From NCBI GenBank assembly GCA_047975545.1, contig JBKEDS010000013.1, forward strand, positions 36,493-100,492: a DNA stretch of 64,000 nucleotides, given 5' to 3'. The position numbers and the translations under genes were made by a program. Below, in pieces: positions 41,030-48,954 of this stretch (position 1 is the stretch's first letter; the number at the start of each line of letters is the position of its first letter). The notes below the pieces were generated by a model. It was not told the origin of the DNA, did not search any database, and saw nothing but the letters and a program-made list of their open reading frames with translations. The stretch is from JBKEDS01 sp047975545 (GTDB lineage Bacteria; Bacteroidota; Bacteroidia; Flavobacteriales; Flavobacteriaceae).

Positions 41030-41798
41030 CTACTTGGGTTTTGGTGTTTAATATGTCTGGAATAATATACGCAATGGTTAGTTCGGTTCCTTTGTTTTCT
41101 ACCGAAGTTATTGTTGCTTTAGCACCTATTAACTGCGCCCGGTCTACAATGTTTTTCAATCCCATTCCGGCTCGGTTTGCTTTATTTTTGGGTATGCCTG
41201 TCCCGTTGTCTTTTGCGGTAATGTGTAATTCGTTTTTACCGAATTTTAAAATAATGTCCAATGTGGTTGCCTTGGCATGCTTTATGGTATTCGATAAAAA
41301 TTCTTGTATAATCCTGAAAAATACAATTTCCACATCGGTTTTCAAAGATGTTTCTTCGCCCATAACCTTAAAAGTTGCTTTTATAAACCCAAGTCGGTTA
41401 AGCCGTTCCACTTCTTGGTTAACGGCCAATACCAGCGAAATATTTTTAAGCGTATCGGGATTTATGGACTTTGATAAGGCCCTGAGTTCTTTCAAACCTT
41501 TGTCGAGTATAAATAAAACTTCGGACGTGTTGGCGTTGCTTTGAAGCTGTATTTTTGCCAAAGTTAGCAATTGCCCTATGTTGTCGTGCAATTCCCAGCT
41601 AATATTTCTAAAAGTTTCTTCCCTAATTTCTATTTGCATTTTTGATATTTCCTGCTCAAATCGTTTTTCGGATTCCTTTTGTTTAAGGATTAGGGAATTT
41701 TTCCGCTTTTGAAATACCACGAACAAGACTATTAAAATGGCACATAAAAATACCAGTGTAATAACCGCAATTAATATTGCCTGCGCTTCTTTGTGCAT
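41016..41798 (-). CDS. NarX/DesK-type sensor histidine kinase
   Basis: A membrane-bound kinase of the HisKA_3 class. One transmembrane segment (about residues 6-28 after the ATG at 41798; an upstream in-frame start at 41819 is possible) is followed by a coiled linker, the phospho-acceptor His in SWELHDNIGQLL, and an ATPase domain with FLSNTIKHA (N box), DNGTGIP (G1) and GMGLKNI (G2). There is no extracytoplasmic sensor domain, so input probably comes from the neighbouring membrane protein. Overlaps both neighbours. Confidence 0.9.
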   Translation of the reverse strand: MHKEAQAILIAVITLVFLCAILIVLFVVFQKRKNSLILKQKESEKRFEQEISKMQIEIREETFRNISWELHDNIGQLLTLAKIQLQSNANTSEVLFILDKGLKELRALSKSINPDTLKNISLVLAVNQEVERLNRLGFIKATFKVMGEETSLKTDVEIVFFRIIQEFLSNTIKHAKATTLDIILKFGKNELHITAKDNGTGIPKNKANRAGMGLKNIVDRAQLIGAKATITSVENKGTELTIAYIIPDILNTKTQVDETL

Positions 41799-42427
41799 AT
41801 AAAACCGATAATAAAACAAACATTCATAAAGATAGTTAAAATATACTCAACTATAAAAATGCTTTCGTAATACGAAACCTCGTTCCAATAGTTTGTAATA
41901 AGGCGCGTTGGTATTTTTCCAACAAAATAAATTAACAACCCTATGCTTATCCAAAACAACAGGTTTTTGGATACGTACAATACTTTATCGGTGCTTAATA
42001 TTTCCAGGAAGTAGAGTAAAATACTAAAAATTACCAACAAGGCGCCTATAATAAAAGGAAATGTTTGTATTTGATTGAAGTAATTTTGAAGCAATAGGTT
42101 TGCAAAAAAAGAAACCAAATATATGGAGGGGAAAAAGCTTATCCACTTTTTGTGCCTTTTATTTTGGATGAAGGGCCTGTAAAGCATTAACAATGCCGTA
42201 AAGTTTATGGCGTGGTAAATGTTGTAGATTATGTAATTTGAATTGAATAGTTGATAATAATATTTCCCGAAAAATTCAACAAAAACAACGAACCACAATA
42301 AAGCTAAAAAATATTTTAGGTAGGTATGCTTGTATTTATAAAAGTATATTGAGCCCACAACAGCTGTTATAAGCTCAATATACTTTATAGAGTGTTTTAA
42401 TTCTAAAAAAGAGATTTCTAAAAGCAT
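41771..42427 (-). CDS. Multi-pass membrane protein upstream of histidine kinase
   Basis: A 218-residue protein with about seven hydrophobic helices and many Tyr/Phe residues (YFLALLWFVVFVEFFGKYYY, LLFWISIGLLIYFVGKIP). I recognise no named domain. It overlaps the start of the sensor kinase gene by 28 bp. Since that kinase has almost no outer domain, this protein is a plausible sensory or signal-transmitting partner, which is inference from context. Confidence 0.7.
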   Translation of the reverse strand: MLLEISFLELKHSIKYIELITAVVGSIYFYKYKHTYLKYFLALLWFVVFVEFFGKYYYQLFNSNYIIYNIYHAINFTALLMLYRPFIQNKRHKKWISFFPSIYLVSFFANLLLQNYFNQIQTFPFIIGALLVIFSILLYFLEILSTDKVLYVSKNLLFWISIGLLIYFVGKIPTRLITNYWNEVSYYESIFIVEYILTIFMNVCFIIGFICTKKRRQY

Positions 42428-42438
42428 ACAGTTTAATC

Positions 42439-43152
42439 TTAATCTGCTTTTGGCGGTGGTGGGGCCATTTCGCCCTCATTCAAAATAACGCTGGTAAGCG
42501 CTCGTGTTGCACTAAAATTTACCGGATAAAAGCTAAAACTTGCTTTTTGTTTATCCTTTGAATTGTCCATGAATTTTTTAATTCTTTCTTTTTTATCCTT
42601 AGTATCCAATACCAGTGGCTCTATAATACTGTAAGCACCCTTAATGGGGTTGCTGTCGCTGTTGGGCAAGATGGCAAAAGGCAAATGATTTAAATTTTCG
42701 TATTTGGAATTTATGCCCTTGTTTTCTACGGTTGGCACTAAAAAAACAGCTTGTTGGTTTTGGTATTTTTTGGAGTTACTACTATTATAACGCCCAAAAT
42801 AAATGCGTATACCCGAAACGTTTTGGTTCGGGTTTTCACGTTGTATGGCGTCGATGTAATTAATGTACTGTCGCATTTCGTCCAACGAAAACCAAGCAAA
42901 CTCGGTATCCTGAAAATTTTTGTTTTTATACTGTTTTCTTAATGTAGGGTTAATAAGCTCCCGCTTAACTTGTTTTTCGTTTTCAAACATGGCCACGGCT
43001 TGATCGATATCGATAATTTGTTTTGGGGCAATAGTACTGGTGGTATTAAAATTCTGGACATTTGCTTCGCCTTTCTGTATTGAATTACAAGCAAGTATAA
43101 ATAGTGTCAAGGCCGTGAGCAATAAAAAGCTTAATGAGATGTAGCGTTTCAT
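42439..43152 (-). CDS. Hypothetical lipoprotein of the two-component locus
   Basis: A 237-residue lipoprotein with a good lipobox (LTLFILAC, Cys22). No recognised domain. Residues 85-150 (WFSLDEMRQYINYIDAIQRE, GIRIYFGRYNS) and the Pro-rich tail (EGEMAPPPPKAD) are the notable features. It is the first gene of the minus-strand cluster: lipoprotein, membrane protein, kinase, regulator. The 11-bp gap to the membrane protein suggests one transcript. Confidence 0.7.
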   Translation of the reverse strand: MKRYISLSFLLLTALTLFILACNSIQKGEANVQNFNTTSTIAPKQIIDIDQAVAMFENEKQVKRELINPTLRKQYKNKNFQDTEFAWFSLDEMRQYINYIDAIQRENPNQNVSGIRIYFGRYNSSNSKKYQNQQAVFLVPTVENKGINSKYENLNHLPFAILPNSDSNPIKGAYSIIEPLVLDTKDKKERIKKFMDNSKDKQKASFSFYPVNFSATRALTSVILNEGEMAPPPPKAD

Positions 43153-43311
43153 AATTATTTAGGTTTTGGTTTATTACAAAGCTACACGTTTTATGAACCG
43201 TTTGTACACAAACTAAATTGCTTAAAACATCTTTTTATTTGCAACATATTGATTATCAATTAAATAATATATGTTTTGAATTAAATTTCGGGTGTTTTTC
43301 CTCTTTAGGCT

Positions 43312-43325
43312 CAGGATATATCCTG
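43312..43325. promoter_or_regulatory. Candidate operator palindrome
   Basis: CAGGATATATCCTG, perfect 14-bp dyad, with CCTCTTTA direct repeats on both sides. It lies midway between divergent genes and about 80 bp upstream of the plus-strand -7 element. Confidence 0.45.
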
Positions 43326-43404
43326 TATGGTCCTCTTTAAATTTATGGCATAAAAGGAAATAAAATACGTATAAGTGCTTATTTTACGACACGTTATTTA
43401 TGTT

Positions 43405-43412
43405 TACTTTTG
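43405..43412 (+). promoter_or_regulatory. Putative -7 element of the 33-residue ORF
   Basis: TACTTTTG matches TAnnTTTG, 36 bp before the ATG at 43448. Confidence 0.55.
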
Positions 43413-43447
43413 ATGAGTACATTTCCTACAATTAAAATTTTTAGAAG

Positions 43448-43549
43448 ATGAAAAGCATAAATAAACATATTGAAAGGTATTTTGTAATTGGGCTTTCTAC
43501 GTTGATTATTGTAACGCTTTTTATGAATGTTTTCCTGTTATTTATTTAG
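43448..43549 (+). CDS. Small membrane protein (33 residues)
   Basis: ATG at 43448 to TAG at 43549 encodes a charged N-terminus (MKSINKHIERYF) and a single hydrophobic helix (VIGLSTLIIVTLFMNVFLLF), ending at once after it. Such a plan is typical of membrane microproteins that modify a larger transporter or kinase. It has its own -7 element and stands divergent from the two-component locus. Coding status is supported only by the hydropathy pattern and the promoter. Confidence 0.5.
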   Translation: MKSINKHIERYFVIGLSTLIIVTLFMNVFLLFI

Positions 43550-43698
43550 TATTAAAACAACAACAACAACACTACCAGTGCGGTATTGGGGTATATGTAA
43601 TTGGGTTGTTTTTGAATTAATTTCCTTTCAAATTTTTATTTTTCAACCATAAAAAACATTTTAAACATTATTTTAACACATAAAAAAATACGAAGCTT

Positions 43699-43706
43699 TA
43701 TATTTG
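43699..43706 (+). promoter_or_regulatory. Putative -7 element of the 98-codon gene
   Basis: TATATTTG matches TAnnTTTG, 18 bp before the ATG at 43724. Confidence 0.6.
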
Positions 43707-43723
43707 GGACTTTAAACAAATAG

Positions 43724-44020
43724 ATGGGCAAAAAGAACATTGCAATATTTTTAACCATAGTATTTATGGGGCTTATTACGGCGCCTACTATTGTTGTTGC
43801 TATTGACGATACTTTCGACACCTCTGTTTTTTACTCCATTACCGAAGAGGAAGAAAGCGGAAAGTTTAAAAACCTGATTTCGCCTTTTTCGTTACAAAAC
43901 AACGATATTACGTCTAATTTCGAAATGCAAAACCATCAATTTTTTACGTATAGGTTTAAAAATTATTCGAAACCACACCTCAATTTAATATCGCCACCTC
44001 CTGAACAGGACGTATTATAA
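43724..44020 (+). CDS. Small exported hypothetical protein upstream of SulP
   Basis: 98 residues. The N-terminus (MGKKNIAIFLTIVFMGLITAPTIVVAID) is a signal peptide or membrane anchor. The mature part is polar with an aromatic patch (NHQFFTYRFKNYSK) and ends in the Pro-rich LISPPPEQDVL. No family is recognised. It precedes the SulP transporter and carbonic anhydrase on the same strand and has a good -7 element, so it may be a small accessory subunit; that is inference. Confidence 0.65.
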   Translation: MGKKNIAIFLTIVFMGLITAPTIVVAIDDTFDTSVFYSITEEEESGKFKNLISPFSLQNNDITSNFEMQNHQFFTYRFKNYSKPHLNLISPPPEQDVL

Positions 44021-44240
44021 ATCTTTTTTTAGGCATTTGCCTTTTCAATTTATTTTTTAAAACAGAAACTGTTTAAAACGTACCATTTGGTAATGGAAAC
44101 GAAAAGCCGCATATTAAAAACGCAGGGGTTTCATTACAATATCAAAACGTTTCGGTAGTTGCAACGCCCATGTTAACGGAATTAGTCTATTCGTTTATGG
44201 ACGGTGCCTTTCGCTATCAGTTTCCAAAATTATTTATAAT

Positions 44241-45830
44241 ATGTTTAAAACATTAAAACAGGATTTTCCTGCAAGTATAGTTGTGTTTTTTGTTGCCCTT
44301 CCCTTGTGTTTGGGCATTGCACTGGCTAGTGGTGCGCCTTTGTTTTCGGGCTTAATCGCCGGTATTATTGGCGGTATTGTCGTAGGTGGGCTAAGCGGCT
44401 CCAAAGTGGGCGTTAGTGGTCCCGCTGCCGGATTGGCGGCCATTGTACTTACCGCTATTGGCACTTTGGGTGGCTACCAAAACTTTTTGGTGGCCGTAGT
44501 GTTGGGCGGTGCTATTCAGTTATTGTTCGGGTTTTTAAAAGCGGGCATTATCGGGTATTATTTCCCCTCATCGGTTATTAAGGGTATGCTTACCGGTATT
44601 GGTATTATTATTATTTTAAAGCAAATTCCCAACTTTTTTGGCTACGACGAAGCATCGGCCTGGGATTTGGAGTTTTTTGAAATCGATGGAGGCAATACCT
44701 TTTCGGAACTGTTCGAAATTATTAACAACATCCACCCCGGAGCGGCCTTAATAGGTATAATAAGTTTGTGTATTTTAATACTCTGGGATAAGGTGCTGAG
44801 CAAAAAAGCCCGTATATTCCAACTTATCCAAGGGCCTTTGGTAGCGGTTGCACTGGGCATTATTTTCTTTGTAATTACCCAAAACGGCGCATTGTCCATT
44901 TCGGCAAAACATATGGTAAGCGTACCCATTCCCGAAAGTGCATCCGATTTTTTAAACCAGTTTAGTTTTCCCAATTTTGCGGCCATTACCAATTTGGAGG
45001 TTTGGGTTACCGCCTTTACCATTGCACTTGTGGCCAGTTTGGAAACCTTGTTATGCGTGGAGGCTTCGGACAAGATAGACCCCGATAAAAACGTAACGCC
45101 AACCAATAGGGAATTATTAGCGCAAGGCACAGGAAACATAGTATCCGGGCTTATTGGCGGCTTGCCCATTACGCAGGTTATCGTGCGCAGCTCGGCAAAT
45201 ATCCAATCGGGCGGAAAAAGCAAAATGTCGGCTATTTTACACGGGTTTTTATTGCTTATATCGGTAATATTAATTCCTAAGTTATTAAACATGATTCCGC
45301 TTTCGGTACTCGCCGCCATTCTGTTGGTTGTGGGTTACAAATTGGCAAAACCCTCATTGTTTAAAAAAATGTACAAAATGGGCTGGAAACAATGGGTGCC
45401 TTTTATAGTAACCGTGGTGGGCATTGTGTTTACCGATTTACTCGTGGGCATTGGCCTGGGCCTATTGGTAGGCATTGTGGTTATTTTGCTGAAAAGCTAC
45501 CAAAACTCGCATTTCCTTCATATTGAAGATAAAAGCAACGGTAAAAACAAAGTAAAAATGACCCTTGCCGAGGAAGTTACCTTTTTTAACAAAGGCGCTA
45601 TTTTAAAGGAATTGGAACGCTTGCCACACGATACTTACTTAGAAATAAATTTAATAAACACCCGATATTTGGATAACGATATTATTGAAATTTTAGAAGA
45701 TTTTACCTACAAAGCAAAAGAGCGCAATATCGATATTAAATTAGTGTCCAAACGAGGCGTGGTAGAAAACCCCGAAAGCTTTATCCGCTTTTTTAACGAA
45801 AGGCCAAAATCGAATTTAAGTTTAAGTTAA
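44241..45830 (+). CDS. SulP family inorganic anion transporter (probable bicarbonate transporter)
   Basis: A 529-residue permease of the SLC26/SulP family. About ten to fourteen membrane helices cover residues 15-415, beginning LKQDFPASIVVFFVALPLCL and SGLIAGIIGGIVVGGLSGSK, a typical substrate-site region. The C-terminal STAS domain is at about 430-525 (ILKELERLPHDTYLEINL, TRYLDNDIIEILEDF). SulP proteins move sulfate, bicarbonate or other anions; the beta-carbonic anhydrase gene 184 bp downstream argues for bicarbonate. No sulfate assimilation genes are near. Confidence 0.93.
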   Translation: MFKTLKQDFPASIVVFFVALPLCLGIALASGAPLFSGLIAGIIGGIVVGGLSGSKVGVSGPAAGLAAIVLTAIGTLGGYQNFLVAVVLGGAIQLLFGFLKAGIIGYYFPSSVIKGMLTGIGIIIILKQIPNFFGYDEASAWDLEFFEIDGGNTFSELFEIINNIHPGAALIGIISLCILILWDKVLSKKARIFQLIQGPLVAVALGIIFFVITQNGALSISAKHMVSVPIPESASDFLNQFSFPNFAAITNLEVWVTAFTIALVASLETLLCVEASDKIDPDKNVTPTNRELLAQGTGNIVSGLIGGLPITQVIVRSSANIQSGGKSKMSAILHGFLLLISVILIPKLLNMIPLSVLAAILLVVGYKLAKPSLFKKMYKMGWKQWVPFIVTVVGIVFTDLLVGIGLGLLVGIVVILLKSYQNSHFLHIEDKSNGKNKVKMTLAEEVTFFNKGAILKELERLPHDTYLEINLINTRYLDNDIIEILEDFTYKAKERNIDIKLVSKRGVVENPESFIRFFNERPKSNLSLS

Positions 45831-45952
45831 GCCGAAAAGCATATTAAAAACAATTTTAGAACATTTTTAAAACCAAAAACTTGACAAGATGTGTTGATTA
45901 ATGAAGTATTTCATTTTTAAGAACAATACATTTTAAGGCATATTACGCTTAT

Positions 45953-45986
45953 AAACCTACAAGGTTATTTAAAGCCTTGCAGATTT
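45953..45986. repeat. AACCT-CAAGG palindrome
   Basis: AAACCTACAAGG and CCTTGCAGATTT form an imperfect hairpin between the SulP and carbonic anhydrase genes. It resembles a palindromic repeat common in this phylum. Confidence 0.55.
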
Positions 45987-46014
45987 TTAAGCCTCCAAAA
46001 AACATAAAAAACAC

Positions 46015-46644
46015 ATGAAAGCACATACAAGAGAAACACAAGCAACCATGACCCCACAAAGGTCACTACAATATTTAAAAGAAGGCAACCTGCGGTTTCA
46101 AAACAACTTAAAAGCAAACCGAAACTTATTGGAACAGGTAAACGACACGAGCGATGGGCAATTTCCGTTTGCCACCATTTTAAGCTGCATCGACTCCCGA
46201 GTGTCGGCCGAATTGGTGTTCGACCAAGGCTTGGGCGATATTTTTAGCATCCGGATTGCCGGAAATTTTATTAACGAAGATATTTTGGGCAGCATGGAAT
46301 TTGCCTGTAAACTGGCTGGCACCAAACTTATAGTAGTTTTGGGGCATACCAGTTGCGGTGCGGTAAAAGGCGCTTGCGACGATGCCAAAATGGGCAACCT
46401 TACCAATATGCTGGCCAAAATAAAACCCGCAGTGCAGGGTATTATAGAGCCGCAAGATGCCGGTTTGCGCAATTCGAAAAATTTGGAGTTTGTAGATAGC
46501 GTGGCCGAAAAAAACGTATACATAGCTATTGAAAACATACGAAAGCAAAGCCCTATTTTAAAGGCTATGGAAACCAATAACGATATAGATATTGTAGGCG
46601 CCATGTACGATGTAAACTCGGGCGAGGTTCGTTTTTTCGAATAA
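46015..46644 (+). CDS. Beta-carbonic anhydrase
   Basis: Zinc enzyme interconverting CO2 and bicarbonate. A 209-residue beta-class protein with zinc ligands Cys58 (SCIDSR), His111 and Cys114 (LGHTSCGAV) and the Asp60-Arg62 dyad. The middle part is conserved (IFSIRIAGNFINEDILGSMEFA). Co-oriented with the SulP transporter, so imported bicarbonate could be fed to carboxylases or CO2 retained. Cytoplasmic; no signal peptide. Confidence 0.95.
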   Translation: MKAHTRETQATMTPQRSLQYLKEGNLRFQNNLKANRNLLEQVNDTSDGQFPFATILSCIDSRVSAELVFDQGLGDIFSIRIAGNFINEDILGSMEFACKLAGTKLIVVLGHTSCGAVKGACDDAKMGNLTNMLAKIKPAVQGIIEPQDAGLRNSKNLEFVDSVAEKNVYIAIENIRKQSPILKAMETNNDIDIVGAMYDVNSGEVRFFE

Positions 46645-46677
46645 AATTTTCGGGTATTAAAATTTGGAAATAAGAGT

Positions 46678-46861
46678 CTGTCCAAAAAGTCTGTTATTCT
46701 GAATCTTTCGACTTTGCTCAAGATAAACTAAATTGAAGCGTCTAAAAAAATTATATCTCTGATTTTTAACTAAATGAGATTTCTCGATATTTACCGCAAA
46801 TTATGTTTGCTCCTCTTAATATCAAATGCTCGAAATGACAACAAAACTACTTTTTGGACAG
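46678..46861. repeat. 184-bp element with 13-bp terminal inverted repeats
   Basis: CTGTCCAAAAAGT (46678-46690) and ACTTTTTGGACAG (46849-46861) are perfect inverted termini. The interior carries degenerate CTTTCGACTTTGCTCAAG and GAGATTTCTCGA motifs like other palindromic repeats in the window. No coding sequence, so it resembles a miniature inverted-repeat element. Confidence 0.75.
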
Positions 46862-46943
46862 CTTCTTTATGCTTTAGGGATAGATAGGATTGTACGTTGT
46901 AATTGTCCGTAATTGGCTGGTTGCCCCGCGTTAGGGATTGCAG

Positions 46944-47022
46944 CGGCATCCTTTTATGCCCCAAAACAACTATTAAAAACAGGGCTTACAAGGGGCAATA
47001 CCATATTTTAAAAAAGATGCCG
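46944..47022. repeat. Long inverted repeat before fbp stop
   Basis: CGGCATC (46944-46950) and GATGCCG (47016-47022), with further pairing of TTTTATGCCCC and GGGGCAATACC inside. It could form a large hairpin between convergent genes. Confidence 0.55.
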
Positions 47023-47105
47023 AAACACATTAGGCATAAAAGATATAGCGAAAAGCCCGACCCGTAGCTTGCCGGAGGGTAACGCCCAAATTAATAGCAA
47101 TTGTT

Positions 47106-48122
47106 TTATGTGGTTTTGGCTGCCGCCCGCATAAATGCTTCGCATTTTTCTACCATATTTTTGCTGCCGCAAATAAAGGGTACGCGCTCGTGCAGTTCGG
47201 TGGGCTGGATATCCATAATTCGGGTAAAGCCGTCGCTGGCCTTGCCGTTGGCTTGTTCGGCTAAAAAGGCCATGGGGTTGCATTCGTAAAGCAATCGTAG
47301 TTTTCCGTTTTCGTTTTTGGAGCTTTTGGGGTATAGGTAAATGCCGCCTTTTATCATGTTGCGGTGAAAATCGGATACCAAGGAGCCTATGTAGCGCGAG
47401 GTGTAGGGGCGGTCGTCTTCTTCCATTTGGCAGTATTTTATATAGTTTTTTACGCCTTGGTGAAAGTGGATGTAATTGCCCTCGTTTACCGAGTAAATCC
47501 TGCCGTTTTCGGGAAAACGCATATTGGGGTGCGACAAATAAAACGAACCAATGGCGGGGTTTAGGGTAAAGCCGTTAACGCCTGCCCCGGTGGTGTACAC
47601 CAACATGGTAGAGGTGCCGTAAACCACGTAGCCCGCCGCTACTTGCTGGTTGCCTTTTTGTAAAAAATCCTCAAGTTGTACCGGGGTGCCTATGGGAGTA
47701 ATGCGCCTGTAAATGGAAAAAATAGTACCTACCGAAACGTTTACGTCAATATTGGAGGAGCCGTCCAAGGGGTCGATTAGCACTACATATTTGTTTTGGT
47801 GGTTTTCGTCCTGGCTGTTAATGGTAATAAAATCGTTTTCCTCCTCGCTGGCAATGCCGCAAACAATATTGCGGCGTATTAGGGTTTTTATAAATTTGGT
47901 GTTGGCGTAAACGTCCAACTTTTGTTGGTCCTCGCCCTGAACGTTTACATCGCCCGCCGCCCCGATAATATCTACCAGCCCCGCTTTGTTAACCTCGTGG
48001 TTTACTACTTTTGCCGCTAACCGAATGGAGTTTAACAGGCTGGACAGCTCGCCCGAGGAGTATTTAAACGAGGCTTGGTTTTCAATAATAAATTCGCCGA
48101 GGGTTTGTTTTTTGTGGGCCAT
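47106..48122 (-). CDS. fbp: Class I fructose-1,6-bisphosphatase
   Basis: Gluconeogenic enzyme hydrolysing fructose-1,6-bisphosphate. The ATG at 48122 (product starts MAHKKQTLGEFIIEN, 338 residues) is preferred over the in-frame TTG at 48167, which would add 15 residues not expected in the family. Metal and substrate motifs are visible: IDPLDGSSNID (about residues 113-123), YIGSLVSDFHRNMIKGGIYLYP and LLYECNPMAFLAEQANGKA. Divergent from the GNAT and aspartate kinase genes, a linkage often seen in flavobacteria. Confidence 0.95.
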   Translation of the reverse strand: MAHKKQTLGEFIIENQASFKYSSGELSSLLNSIRLAAKVVNHEVNKAGLVDIIGAAGDVNVQGEDQQKLDVYANTKFIKTLIRRNIVCGIASEEENDFITINSQDENHQNKYVVLIDPLDGSSNIDVNVSVGTIFSIYRRITPIGTPVQLEDFLQKGNQQVAAGYVVYGTSTMLVYTTGAGVNGFTLNPAIGSFYLSHPNMRFPENGRIYSVNEGNYIHFHQGVKNYIKYCQMEEDDRPYTSRYIGSLVSDFHRNMIKGGIYLYPKSSKNENGKLRLLYECNPMAFLAEQANGKASDGFTRIMDIQPTELHERVPFICGSKNMVEKCEAFMRAAAKTT

Positions 48123-48230
48123 GGTGTTTTTTTGTTTAAAAATAATATTTTTAGAAGTTAACTGCAATGTTTTCAGTTAATAATCCAAATGCTTTGTAAT
48201 TTTTATCTATGTGAAGTTTGAAGTATATTT

Positions 48231-48350
48231 GAAAGCCCATAATGAGCATACTTCGGCTTTGCTCAGTACAGGTTTGGCAGGGCAAAATTCAACACCCACC
48301 GAAATAATTAAATAGCTAATCCACAGGTTCTTGATAAAATTTAAACAGAT
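48231..48350 (+). repeat. Leader repeat family A, copy 3
   Basis: About 120 bp closely matching the complement of 14968-15087, including GAAAGCCCATAATGAGCATA, CTTCGGCTTTGCTCAGTACA and TTCTTGATAAAATTTAAACA. It ends 30 bp upstream of the GNAT start at 48381, in the same orientation to the gene as the other copies. Confidence 0.8.
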
Positions 48351-48380
48351 AAAACTAATTAATAAAAACCATAATATATT

Positions 48381-48860
48381 ATGAATTTTAACATCCGTAA
48401 AGCCGAAAAAACCGATATGCCACAAGTGTTGGCCCTAATAAACCAACTTGCCGTTTTTGAAAAAGAACCCGATGCCGTAGAAATTACGGTTGCCGATTTA
48501 GAACATGACGGCTTTGGAAACAATCCCTTGTTTTTTTGCTTTGTGGCCGAGGCCAATAGTAAAATTGAAGGCATTGCGCTTTGTTTTTTCCGTTATTCCA
48601 CTTGGAAGGGCAAAGCTATCCATTTGGAAGATTTAATTGTGAACAAAGCCATGCGCGGTCATGGTTTGGGTACGCTGCTTTTAAACGAGGTTATAAAATA
48701 CGGGCACGGCTTGGGCGTTAGGCGTATTAGTTGGGAAGTGCTGGACTGGAATACGCCAGCCATAGATTTTTACCAAAAAAAAGGTGCTAATATTATGGAC
48801 GAGTGGCGTATTGTACATTTAAACCAGCAAGGTATTGCCAATTATATTGCAAACCTATAA
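48381..48860 (+). CDS. GNAT family N-acetyltransferase
   Basis: A 159-residue acetyltransferase resembling diamine (spermidine/spermine) acetyltransferases. The acetyl-CoA loop is MRGHGLGTLLLNEV (about residues 95-108), preceded by the beta4 strand HLEDLIVNK, and the C-terminal motif B is NTPAIDFYQKKGA. The substrate is not certain. It is followed by aspartate kinase on the same strand with about 95 bp between and may form an operon with it. Confidence 0.9.
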   Translation: MNFNIRKAEKTDMPQVLALINQLAVFEKEPDAVEITVADLEHDGFGNNPLFFCFVAEANSKIEGIALCFFRYSTWKGKAIHLEDLIVNKAMRGHGLGTLLLNEVIKYGHGLGVRRISWEVLDWNTPAIDFYQKKGANIMDEWRIVHLNQQGIANYIANL

Positions 48861-48954
48861 CACTTTAAACATTGAAAACACTACAAAAACAGGTGTCACT
48901 GGCAAGGCACAAAGCAGTCCGTAGCTTGTATTGCGGATATTAAAACATTGCAAG

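Larger units (their letters stand above)
43153..43447. other. Divergent regulatory region with palindrome
   Basis: About 295 bp between the lipoprotein (minus) and the 33-residue ORF (plus). It contains CAGGATATATCCTG, a perfect 14-bp palindrome (43312-43325), flanked by direct copies of CCTCTTTA (43300-43307 and 43331-43338), and a -7 element at 43405-43412. Confidence 0.6.
46645..47105. other. Gene-free stretch between convergent genes, with repeats
   Basis: 461 bp between carbonic anhydrase and fbp. It contains the palindromic element 46678-46861 and a second inverted repeat (46944-47022). I see no gene in it. Confidence 0.75.

Noticed and set aside
44094..44159. 21-codon ATG frame between the 98-codon gene and sulP
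   Set aside because: No hydrophobic pattern, no promoter, and no way to separate it from chance.
48207..48574. Minus-strand open frames before and within the GNAT gene
   Set aside because: They translate leader repeat family A and the reverse of the GNAT gene, with no independent coding signal.
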